NCBI GenBank assembly: GCA_046729215.1
Contig: JBKPGE010000095.1
Coordinates: 1 to 5,698, forward strand
Length of the DNA: 5,698 nucleotides
Source: JACDAN01 sp046729215
GTDB taxonomy: Bacteria > Actinomycetota > Thermoleophilia > Gaiellales > Gaiellaceae
Direction: 5' to 3'
Under the pieces are notes generated by a model. The model ran no database searches. It saw only the letters and a list, made by a program, of their open reading frames with translations, and had not been told where the DNA came from. The position numbers were made by a program, and so were the translations under genes. This document shows, piece by piece, positions 1 to 5,463 of the stretch (position 1 is the first letter of the stretch; every line of letters starts with the position of its first letter).

Positions 1-422
1 GGAAAGAGCGAGAACACGCGCTCGAGCGACTCCTTGATCGCGCCCCGGTCCGAGCGCTGGAAGGCGCCCATCTCGAGGTTCTCGAGCACGCTCATGCGCG
101 GGAAGAGGCGGCGGCCCTCGGGCGACTGGCTGATGCCCATCTTCACGATGTTGTGCGGCGCCTCGTCGGTGATGTCCTGCCCCTCGAAGCGGATCCGCCC
201 CTGCCGCGGGTGGTTCAGCCCGTTGATCGAGCGCAGCGTCGTCGACTTGCCGGCGCCGTTCGCGCCGATCAACGTGACGATCTCCCGCTCGCCGACGTCC
301 AGCGAGACGCCTTTCAGCGCCTGGATCGAGCCGTAGAAGGTGTGGACGTCCTCGACCTCGAGGATCTTGTTCGATCCGTCGCTGCGCGCCGGAGCAGGCG
401 GAGGCGCGGAGCCCTCACTCAC
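1..422 (-). CDS. livF: LivF-type ATP-binding subunit of branched-chain amino acid ABC importer (3' end beyond window)
   Basis: Cytoplasmic ATPase that, paired with LivG, powers import through LivH/LivM. Only the first 140 codons are in the window; the family is about 235 residues, so the signature motif, Walker B and H-loop are missing. Visible: Walker A GANGAGKST at residues 53-61, preceded by the family-typical EIVTLI, and the Q-loop region ISQSPEGRRLFPRMSVLENL at about 97-116, very characteristic of LivF. The start is GTG at 422-420: an in-frame stop lies at 464-462 and no other start codon occurs between. No good Shine-Dalgarno is seen upstream. The first ~17 residues are a Pro/Ala/Ser-rich extension before the conserved domain (ILEVEDVHTFYG). 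It follows livG after an unusually long 157-nt gap full of hairpins, so its translation is not coupled to livG now. Family assignment is firm; substrate is inferred from the cluster. Confidence 0.93.
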   Translation of the reverse strand, partial: MSEGSAPPPAPARSDGSNKILEVEDVHTFYGSIQALKGVSLDVGEREIVTLIGANGAGKSTTLRSINGLNHPRQGRIRFEGQDITDEAPHNIVKMGISQSPEGRRLFPRMSVLENLEMGAFQRSDRGAIKESLERVFSLF

Positions 423-488
423 TGCGCGACCGCCAGACTTCCGACGGGTCGACCGGTCATTTCAGACGGCCGCACGGGCAAAGGAGAC

Positions 489-515
489 GGGCACGCTGGC
501 GAAGCCAGCATGCCC
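489..515 (-). repeat. Stem-loop A in livG-livF gap
   Basis: A 12-bp stem (489-500 with 504-515) and a 3-nt loop. The single imperfection is a U-G wobble if the minus strand is transcribed but a C-A mismatch on the plus strand, so it fits an RNA structure in the operon mRNA. On the minus strand it is followed by GTCTCCTTT, a weak pyrimidine tract. A 10-nt direct repeat, GGCCGCACGG, occurs at 468-477 and 543-552, bracketing stem-loops A and B. Confidence 0.7.
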
Positions 516-520
516 TCTAA

Positions 521-542
521 AAGGCATCGCAAGCGATGCCTT
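521..542 (-). terminator. Stem-loop B, terminator-like, between livG and livF
   Basis: A perfect 10-bp inverted repeat, AAGGCATCGC with GCGATGCCTT, around a TT centre on the minus strand, followed by TT so that the read-out is GATGCCTTTTAG. The short U-run after a GC-rich stem resembles an intrinsic terminator, but four U residues are few and livF lies downstream, so partial attenuation or mRNA processing is equally possible. Its core TCGCAAGCGA (plus strand) recurs at 566-575 and 5152-5161. Confidence 0.45.
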
Positions 543-560
543 GGCCGCACGGCCTGAAGA

Positions 561-580
561 AGACATCGCAAGCGACGTCT
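561..580 (-). repeat. Stem-loop C overlapping the livG stop codon
   Basis: A 9-bp stem (561-569 with 572-580) around a 2-nt centre. As in stem-loop A, the only non-Watson-Crick pair is G-U on the minus-strand RNA (A-C on the plus strand). It ends on the last base of the livG TGA stop. It shares the 12-base core CATCGCAAGCGA with stem-loop B. Confidence 0.65.
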
Positions 581-1362
581 CATTGCGCCACCGCCGCCGA
601 TCCCAGGTACGCTTCGATCACGCGCGGGTCGCTCTGCACTTCGTGGGGCGATCCCTCCGCGATCTTCTCGCCGTAGTCGAGCACCGTCACCCGGTCGGAG
701 ACGCCCATGACGACCCGCATGTCGTGCTCGATCAGAAGCACCGTGAGCTTCTCTTCCTCCCTGAGCCGAGAGACGAAGGCCGTGAAGTCCGCCGTCTCCT
801 GCGGGTTCATCCCAGCAGTCGGCTCGTCCAGCAGGATCAGCTTCGGCTGGGTTGCGAGCGCCCGAGCCACCTCGAGCCGCCGCTGGTCGCCGTACGAGAG
901 GTTCTTGGCGAACTGCTCCCACTGGCTGCGCTGCAGCCCCGAGAACGCGAGCAGCTCGCGGGCGCGCTCCGCCGCCGCGCGCTCCTCCCTCTTGACGCCC
1001 GGCGTGCGGAGCACGCTCTTCACAATGCCGCCCTTGAGCCGAGCGTGCATGCCGACCATGACGTTTTCGCGCGCGGTCATGTTGTGGAACAGGCGGATGT
1101 TCTGGAACGTGCGCCCGATCCCGCGTTCGGTGATCGCATGCGGCGGCTTGCCCGTCACGTCCTCACCGCTGAGCACGATCCGACCCGCGCTCGGCTTGTA
1201 GACACCGGTGAGCATGTTGAAGAACGTCGTCTTCCCCGCGCCGTTGGGGCCGATCAAGCTGATGATCGAGCCGCCTGGAATCTTGAAGTCGACGTCGTTG
1301 ACGGCGACGAGTCCGCCGAACTCCTTCCGCAACTGCTCCGCGATGAGGAGATCGTCGTTCAT
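580..1362 (-). CDS. livG: LivG-type ATP-binding subunit of branched-chain amino acid ABC importer
   Basis: Cytoplasmic ABC ATPase, 260 residues, close to the usual ~255 of LivG. Motifs in order: Walker A GPNGAGKTT at 38-46; Q-loop GRTFQNIRLF with Gln at about 87; the LivG-specific insert between about 105 and 150; signature LSYGDQRRLEVARAL at 155-169; Walker B LILLDEPTAGMNPQE at 175-189 with catalytic Glu180; H-loop IEHDM with His213; and the family tail VLDYGEKIAEGSPHEV. All catalytic residues are present. The ATG start overlaps the livM stop by 4 bp (ATGA), the mark of translational coupling; no separate Shine-Dalgarno stands out. It forms a heterodimer with LivF under LivH/LivM. The C-terminus reads GSAAVAQ-stop; a near copy of that tail, GSLAVAQ-stop, appears in another frame immediately before livF (see findings). 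Confidence 0.96.
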   Translation of the reverse strand: MNDDLLIAEQLRKEFGGLVAVNDVDFKIPGGSIISLIGPNGAGKTTFFNMLTGVYKPSAGRIVLSGEDVTGKPPHAITERGIGRTFQNIRLFHNMTARENVMVGMHARLKGGIVKSVLRTPGVKREERAAAERARELLAFSGLQRSQWEQFAKNLSYGDQRRLEVARALATQPKLILLDEPTAGMNPQETADFTAFVSRLREEEKLTVLLIEHDMRVVMGVSDRVTVLDYGEKIAEGSPHEVQSDPRVIEAYLGSAAVAQ

Positions 1363-2621
1363 TCGGGCGCGTGCCGGACGTCGTAGAGGAGGGCCTCGGT
1401 CCCGCCTTCCTCGAACTCCATCTTGCGGCGGGTGCTGGGAATCAGGCCCTCCGGCTTGAAGAGCATCACGAGCACCAGGATGACGCCGAAGATCCCGAAC
1501 TGGTAGAGCGGCACGTCGATGTCCGTTCCGAAGGTGTCATTGATCTGGGCGCCGATGTTGCCGAGGCCTTCCTGGTTCAGGTAGGCCAGGAAGCCGCCCC
1601 CGACGATCACGCCCCAGATGTTCCCCATGCCGCCGAGGATGACCATGCAGAGGATGAAGATGGAGATGTTGAAGAAGAAGTCGTCGGGGAACGTCCCGCT
1701 CTTGAAGCTCGCGTAGTAGGCGCCCGCCATTCCGCCGAAGAAGGCACCGGCGGCATAGGCCCAGGTCTTCGTTCGCATCAGCGGTACGCCCATGGCTGCC
1801 GCGGCGATCTCATCCTCACGGATCGCGATCCACGCTCGTCCGAGACGCGAGTCGCGCAGGCGCACGGAGCAGAAGACGGTGAACAGGAGCAGCACCAGGG
1901 CGGTCCAGTAGAAGACGTAGATGCTGTTCTGGAACGTCAGGTAGTCCGCGGGCAGACCGAGCCACCGGTTGAGCCTCTCCCCGAAGCCGGGCGGGTCGAT
2001 TGGGTTGATGCCCTGAGCGCCGTTCGTGAGGTTGAAGCCTGTCCCGAAGAGGTTGTCGCCGTTGCGGGCGATCTGGGGCATGATCTCGCCGAAGCCGAGC
2101 GTCACGATTGCGAGGTAGTCGCCGCGCAGGCGGAGCGTCGGGAGACCGATCAGCACGCCAATGAACGCCGTGAAGATCGCGGCCACGAAGATCACGATCC
2201 AGATCGAGACATGGAACCCGGCTGCGTTCGGGTTGACCCCGACCGAGCCGAAGTGGAAGGTCAAGGATTCGCCGAAATGCGGCGAGGCGAACCACGCGGC
2301 CGTGTAAGCGCCGACCGCATAGAACGCGACGTACCCGAGATCGAGCAGACCGGCGTAGCCGACGACGATGTTGAGGCCGATCGCCATCATGATGAAGATC
2401 GTCATCGTCACGGCCGTGTCGACCGTCGGGAACGGGCCGATGAGCGGAATCTCCGGCAGATACTCGCGGTAGTAGGGGTAGAGGAACGCAAGGACGATGA
2501 CGACGGTCGGAAGCGCAGCGCTGCGCACCCGGCGCGGGAGCCGCTTCCACTGAGCCCGGACGGCGTCCAGGCGCAGCGCGTCCGAGGCACGGCTACGCCA
2601 TGCGGCGACGGTGCTAGCCAC
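1359..2621 (-). CDS. livM: LivM-type permease subunit of branched-chain amino acid ABC importer
   Basis: Integral membrane subunit forming half of the amino acid channel; 420 residues, near the length of E. coli LivM (425). An Arg-rich cytoplasmic N-terminus (about residues 1-34) precedes a first hydrophobic helix (about 35-48). The family hallmark GLNIVVGYAGLLDLGYVAFY starts at 82, followed by several hydrophobic segments. A cytoplasmic coupling-loop motif, AIREDEIAAAAMGVPLMRTK, lies near 265-285 and would contact LivG/LivF. The C-terminus FKPEGLI is the usual end of the membrane domain. The start is GTG at 2621-2619, overlapping the end of livH by 8 bp (GTGGCTAG), with a purine-rich GAGAGGA about 10 nt upstream. 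It overlaps livG by 4 bp. Both overlaps imply one coupled transcript. UrtC of urea importers is the nearest alternative, but the cluster context and the partner sequences favour Liv. Confidence 0.95.
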   Translation of the reverse strand: MASTVAAWRSRASDALRLDAVRAQWKRLPRRVRSAALPTVVIVLAFLYPYYREYLPEIPLIGPFPTVDTAVTMTIFIMMAIGLNIVVGYAGLLDLGYVAFYAVGAYTAAWFASPHFGESLTFHFGSVGVNPNAAGFHVSIWIVIFVAAIFTAFIGVLIGLPTLRLRGDYLAIVTLGFGEIMPQIARNGDNLFGTGFNLTNGAQGINPIDPPGFGERLNRWLGLPADYLTFQNSIYVFYWTALVLLLFTVFCSVRLRDSRLGRAWIAIREDEIAAAAMGVPLMRTKTWAYAAGAFFGGMAGAYYASFKSGTFPDDFFFNISIFILCMVILGGMGNIWGVIVGGGFLAYLNQEGLGNIGAQINDTFGTDIDVPLYQFGIFGVILVLVMLFKPEGLIPSTRRKMEFEEGGTEALLYDVRHAPE

Positions 2622-3669
2622 CTTCCGGCGTCCTCTCTCCGAGGAGGCCCTCGGGGCGGAAGACGAGGATGATGATCAGGATCGCGAAGATGATCGACTG
2701 GGTCCAATCACTTCCCGGGGTCGCCCAGCTGAGCCCGTTGTTGAACGACTCGATCATCGCAATCAGGAGACCGCCGAGGACGGCTCCCGGAAGGTTTCCG
2801 ATGCCGCCGACGACGGCCGCGGTGAAGGCGATCAGGCCCAGCCGGAAGCCCTCGTCGTAACGGACATTCGTCACGTAGAGCGCGTAGAGCAGGCCCGCGG
2901 CGCCCGCCAGCGCGCCGGCGATGAAGAACGTGAACGAGATCGTCCGGTTGACGTTGATGCCCATCATCGCCGAGGCATCGCGGTCCTGGGCCGTGGCACG
3001 CATCGCTTTTCCTTGCCTCGTCCGCTGGACGAGCAACAGCAGCACGATGAGCACCGGGACCGTGAAGAGCAGCACGATCAGCTTGTCCCACGTATACGGC
3101 ACGCCGGCGATCGTGAACACGTCGCCCCGGGGAAGGATCGAATCGACCGACGTCGGACGCGCGCCCTTCCAGACGAGGGCGATGTTCTGGAGGATGAACG
3201 ACATCCCGATCGCCGTGATCAACGGCGCCAGACGAGGTGCGTGCCGTAAGCGACGGTAGGCGACGAGCTCGATCGTCGTGTTGAGCACGGCGCAGAAGGC
3301 CATGACGATCACGAGCATCAGCAGGATCATCGACCAGAGGTAGATGCCCGAGTCACCCGCGAGCCCGAAGCTCGAGACCATCGTGGCGACGAGCATGCCG
3401 CCGAGCATGAAGACGTCGCCGTGAGCGAAGTTGATCAGCTCGAGGATGCCGTACACGAGCGAATAGCCGAGAGCGACGAGACCGTAGATGGCCCCGTTTG
3501 TCAGGCCGATGAGAAACAGGCGGTAGAACTCGGCCGGCGTCTTGATCAGGTTGACGAGCAGCCAGATGAAGAGCGCCGCGACCATGAGGGTCGCGATCGC
3601 CGGCATGATTTTTTCGGACAGGCGACCGCTAACGGTCGGGAACGGAAGGCGGCGCGCCTGAGTGACCAT
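2614..3669 (-). CDS. livH: LivH-type permease subunit of branched-chain amino acid ABC importer
   Basis: Second half of the membrane channel, 351 residues. The diagnostic stretch GLTNGAIYGLVALGYSLVYG begins at 55 and continues to INFAHGDVFMLGG (79-91), the LivH signature. Further hydrophobic helices follow, with a coupling loop AMRATAQDRDASAMMGINVN at about 220-240 and the ending FRPEGLLGE. It is about 40 residues longer than E. coli LivH (308) because of an N-terminal extension with an extra hydrophobic helix (about 21-42), which is common in actinobacterial homologues. The ATG start at 3669 has a strong AAGGAGG only 3 nt upstream, a tight spacing; no better start is visible in frame. It follows livJ after 69 nt containing a strong hairpin and overlaps livM by 8 bp. 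Confidence 0.95.
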   Translation of the reverse strand: MVTQARRLPFPTVSGRLSEKIMPAIATLMVAALFIWLLVNLIKTPAEFYRLFLIGLTNGAIYGLVALGYSLVYGILELINFAHGDVFMLGGMLVATMVSSFGLAGDSGIYLWSMILLMLVIVMAFCAVLNTTIELVAYRRLRHAPRLAPLITAIGMSFILQNIALVWKGARPTSVDSILPRGDVFTIAGVPYTWDKLIVLLFTVPVLIVLLLLVQRTRQGKAMRATAQDRDASAMMGINVNRTISFTFFIAGALAGAAGLLYALYVTNVRYDEGFRLGLIAFTAAVVGGIGNLPGAVLGGLLIAMIESFNNGLSWATPGSDWTQSIIFAILIIILVFRPEGLLGERTPEGG

Positions 3670-3672
3670 ATG

Positions 3673-3679
3673 CCTCCTT
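3673..3679 (-). promoter_or_regulatory. livH ribosome binding site
   Basis: AAGGAGG on the minus strand, a near-perfect anti-16S match, placed 3 nt before the livH ATG. The spacing is shorter than usual. It is the only strong site in the region and supports the ATG at 3669. Confidence 0.75.
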
Positions 3680-3685
3680 GGGTGC

Positions 3686-3714
3686 GCTAGGGGAGGACCG
3701 AGTCCTCCCCTAGC
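3686..3714 (-). repeat. Perfect 12-bp stem-loop between livJ and livH
   Basis: GCTAGGGGAGGA pairs exactly with TCCTCCCCTAGC around a 5-nt loop. On the minus strand it starts 24 nt after the livJ stop and ends 6 nt before the livH Shine-Dalgarno. No U-run follows (GCGCACCC), so it is not a standard intrinsic terminator. Strong hairpins after binding-protein genes of ABC operons are known to protect the upstream message and lower downstream expression (malE-malF in E. coli is the precedent). That role is inferred here. Confidence 0.75.
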
Positions 3715-3738
3715 ACTACTCCATTTGCTCCGCTTTGG

Positions 3739-5055
3739 CTACCCGTTGACGAAGCTCAGCTCGGGGGTAATCGTCTTCACGAACGTCGGCTCGCCGTTCT
3801 TGACCTGGAAGAACGTGACCGTGCCGAGTGTCGTGTCGCCGTTCTCGTCGATCTTGAAGTTGCCGAGGATGCCGTCCTTGACGTCCGTGTTGAACAGCTC
3901 CTCCGCGATCTTCGCCCGGTCGGTGCTGCCGGCGCGGTCGATCGCATCGAGAAGCACGTCGGCCGCCTGGGCCGCATAGGCGGTGTAGGGGTCGACCGTG
4001 GACTTGCCGGTGTCCGCCTCGAAGTCGTCGACGAACTTCTTCCCCGCGCCCTTCAGCTGATCGGTCGGGATACCCGGCTGGCTGATGTACATGTTGTTCG
4101 CCGCGGCGCCCGCACCGTCGATCGTGGCCGAGATCGGCGTCCAGCCGTCCGGCCCGAGCAGCTGCACGTTCGGGCCAAGCCCGGCCCGGAGGTCCTTGAT
4201 CAGCTTGCCGCCGTTGTTGCAGACGATGCCGCCGAGGAACACCGAATCGGCACCCGATGCCTTGATGCGGCTCGCGATCGATTCGTAGCTGGAGGCCTTC
4301 TTGTCCCACTTCTGGTTGCCGAGGATCCCGATCCCGAGCTTCTTGGCGTAGTTGATGAACAGAGTCGCGATGCCCTGGCCGTAGGTCTCGCTGTCGTTCA
4401 AGACGAAGACCTTCTTCAGGCCGAGCTCCTTTGCGTACTGCGCGTTCGCGGCGCCCTGGAACTGGTCGTTCCAGACCACGCGCGCGTAGTTGCGGGTGCC
4501 CGTCGGGTAGTAGTTGTCGGGCTCACCCGCCTCGGTGCCGGGACCACCCTCTGTCAGGCCCGGATACGTGTTCGACGGGCTGACCATCGCGACCGGCCCG
4601 TTCGAGGCCCGGTTGAGCACCGGGATGACGAGCTTCGCGCAGCCCGAGTTGAACGTTCCGATGAGGCCGATCATCTTCTCGTTCTCTGCGTAGGCCCTCG
4701 CATTCGACGAGCACTTCGCAGAGTCCCAGCTCCCGGCCTGCGCGGTCGAGTCGTCGCAGGACTGGAAGCCGATGGTGGTATCCCCAACTTTCCAGTCGCG
4801 CTGCTTGAGCGCGAACTCGACGGCGTCCGCCATCTCCGTGGTGAGCGAGCGGTTCGCACCCTGGAGCGGGAAGTCCGAGGCAATGAGCGCCTCAGGATCG
4901 CCGTCACCTTCGTAGCGGATCGGACCACAGGACGCAGACGGGAGCGCGGTTGCCTTGCCCCCACCGCCGCCATCGTCACCCCCGCAGCCGACGGCCGCTA
5001 GGCCGAGGACGGCTATGAGCAAGACCAGAAAACCTAGTAACCCACGCTGCTTCAA
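3739..5055 (-). CDS. livJ: LivJ/LivK-type substrate-binding lipoprotein of branched-chain amino acid ABC importer
   Basis: Extracytoplasmic type I (Peripla_BP_6-like) binding protein that captures amino acid and delivers it to LivH/LivM; 438 residues. From the chosen TTG start the N-terminus is a textbook lipoprotein signal: MKQRG, a hydrophobic core, then LAAVG-C with the lipidated Cys24, followed by a Gly-rich linker (about 25-34). The mature domain shows the ligand-region segments GTFNSGCAKLVIPVLNRA (133-150) and MVSPSNTYPGLT (157-168), and the hinge-side VVWNDQFQGAANAQYAKELG with VFVLNDSETYGQG (193-228). TTG is preferred because GGAGG lies 9 nt upstream and the signal peptide is then normal; an ATG at 5157 would add 34 Arg-rich residues and lies on the likely -35 box. 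Codon 6 is TTA, rare in such GC-rich DNA. There are five cysteines besides Cys24, and the segment at 40-75 departs from the usual GPLTG-type opening. Exact ligand is not provable from sequence. Confidence 0.93.
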   Translation of the reverse strand: MKQRGLLGFLVLLIAVLGLAAVGCGGDDGGGGGKATALPSASCGPIRYEGDGDPEALIASDFPLQGANRSLTTEMADAVEFALKQRDWKVGDTTIGFQSCDDSTAQAGSWDSAKCSSNARAYAENEKMIGLIGTFNSGCAKLVIPVLNRASNGPVAMVSPSNTYPGLTEGGPGTEAGEPDNYYPTGTRNYARVVWNDQFQGAANAQYAKELGLKKVFVLNDSETYGQGIATLFINYAKKLGIGILGNQKWDKKASSYESIASRIKASGADSVFLGGIVCNNGGKLIKDLRAGLGPNVQLLGPDGWTPISATIDGAGAAANNMYISQPGIPTDQLKGAGKKFVDDFEADTGKSTVDPYTAYAAQAADVLLDAIDRAGSTDRAKIAEELFNTDVKDGILGNFKIDENGDTTLGTVTFFQVKNGEPTFVKTITPELSFVNG

Positions 5056-5064
5056 ACTACGCCA

Positions 5065-5069
5065 CCTCC
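5065..5069 (-). promoter_or_regulatory. livJ ribosome binding site deciding a TTG start
   Basis: GGAGG (extended GGAGGTGG) on the minus strand, 9 nt before TTG at 5055-5053. It selects the TTG start over the upstream ATG at 5157. Confidence 0.8.
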
Positions 5070-5128
5070 ATCGCCGGATTCGCCGTTGCGGAAGGCGGGG
5101 CCGCCGCCGATCCGCGCTCCGGTCGGAA

Positions 5129-5157
5129 AGTATCCGGTCTACCGGAGTCGCTCGCAA
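5129..5157 (-). promoter_or_regulatory. Candidate sigma-70-type promoter for the liv operon
   Basis: On the minus strand, TTGCGA (5157-5152) and GATACT (5134-5129) are separated by exactly 17 nt; each matches 4 of 6 consensus bases. Transcription would start near 5122, giving a leader of about 67 nt before livJ. The rest of the 5056-5290 interval holds only the stem-loop at 5257-5284 and short palindromes; no small gene is visible. Confidence 0.5.
5133..5146. promoter_or_regulatory. Palindromic operator-like site in the livJ promoter spacer
   Basis: TCCGGT-N2-ACCGGA is a perfect 6+6 dyad between the candidate -35 and -10 boxes. A regulator bound here would block polymerase or remodel the spacer. 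An adjoining dyad, GTCGCT-N4-AGCGAC (5147-5162), covers the -35 box. No regulator gene is in the window, so the factor is unknown. Confidence 0.4.
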
Positions 5158-5256
5158 GCGACAACCGCCCTAGGCGGAATCGCGGCGCCGAGATAAGGAA
5201 GCGACGCTGCGCTCGAGGGCGCGCGATCGCGAATTCGATCGCCCGGCTCGATACGG

Positions 5257-5284
5257 TCGCCGAAAGTCGTGAGACTTTCGGCGA
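5257..5284 (-). terminator. Stem-loop E just downstream of the tRNA-like copy
   Basis: A perfect 11-bp stem, TCGCCGAAAGT with ACTTTCGGCGA, and a 6-nt loop. On the minus strand it begins 7 nt after the 3' end of the tRNA-like element, where a tRNA terminator would sit. No U-tract follows (CCGTATC), so termination is plausible but unproven; it could also be a processing signal. Confidence 0.45.
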
Positions 5285-5289
5285 AGCCG

Positions 5290-5352
5290 ATGCCGAAGGT
5301 GGGAATCGAACCCACACGGGGCTCACGCCCCACCGGATTTTGAGTCCGGCGC
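5290..5352. repeat. 63-nt exact direct repeat of tRNA-Leu 3' part (second copy 5463-5525)
   Basis: Positions 5290-5352 and 5463-5525 are identical, in the same orientation and 173 nt apart. The repeat runs from one base past the tRNA 3' end to the base before the anticodon stem. After one mismatch, TCT is also shared, then similarity ends. The boundaries resemble those left by tRNA-targeting integrases. Confidence 0.9.
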
Positions 5353-5403
5353 ATCTCATGCACGGGGGAAACGATGTTTCCCCCGTGAGCCCCCTTCTTC
5401 GGC
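5291..5403 (-). pseudogene. tRNA-Leu(CAA)-like element with its D-arm replaced by a hairpin
   Basis: On the minus strand, 5352-5291 (anticodon stem, CAA anticodon, long variable arm, T-arm, 3' acceptor strand and discriminator A) is identical to the intact tRNA-Leu at 5464-5549. The matching 5' acceptor strand GCCGAAG is also present, at 5403-5397, so all 7 acceptor pairs can form. Between acceptor and anticodon stem, 47 nt stand where the intact gene has 20. The excess, 27 nt, equals the length of a perfect hairpin at 5361-5387. Without the hairpin the spacing is that of a normal D-arm region, but the sequence lacks the G18G19 pair and a D-stem. It is probably a pseudo-tRNA; a structured tRNA-derived RNA is the alternative. 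Confidence 0.65.
5361..5387 (-). repeat. Stem-loop F inside the tRNA-like element
   Basis: A perfect 12-bp inverted repeat, CACGGGGGAAAC with GTTTCCCCCGTG, around a 3-nt loop. It occupies the D-arm position of the tRNA-like copy and splits the palindrome CTCATG|AG. Confidence 0.8.
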
Positions 5404-5421
5404 TACCGGAAAGCCTCAGCG

Positions 5422-5448
5422 GCGGCGGCCGGGTGAATCGGCCGCCGC
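5422..5448 (-). repeat. Stem-loop G downstream of intact tRNA-Leu
   Basis: A perfect 10-bp GC-only stem, GCGGCGGCCG with CGGCCGCCGC, and a 7-nt loop, beginning 15 nt past the tRNA-Leu 3' end on the minus strand. There is no U-tract after it (CGCTGAGG). It could act as a pause, terminator or 3'-trimming barrier. Confidence 0.6.
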
Positions 5449-5463
5449 GGCGAAACACCGCCA

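Noticed and set aside
419..922. Open frame in another phase ending at the livF start, as a real gene
   Set aside because: Most of it is a shadow of livG; only its last seven residues resemble anything, and these are treated as a remnant of the livG end.
1371..2672. Long plus-strand open frames opposite livM (433 codons), opposite livG and livF (348 codons at 340-1386) and opposite livH
   Set aside because: They are antisense to well-supported genes, have charged low-complexity translations without any family motif, and are expected from third-position GC bias.
1..5055. Urea (urt) importer instead of a Liv importer
   Set aside because: LivH carries INFAHGD and the ATPases carry standard LivG/LivF tails; no urt-specific hallmark is seen, although ligand specificity cannot be proven.
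5056..5157. Upstream ATG start for livJ at 5157
   Set aside because: It would put 34 Arg-rich residues ahead of a normal lipoprotein signal and overlap the promoter; TTG at 5055 has a strong ribosome site.
5345..5403. Group I intron in tRNA-Leu
   Set aside because: Known bacterial tRNA-Leu introns split the anticodon loop and are hundreds of nt long; here the anticodon loop is intact and the interruption is a 27-nt hairpin in the D-arm region.
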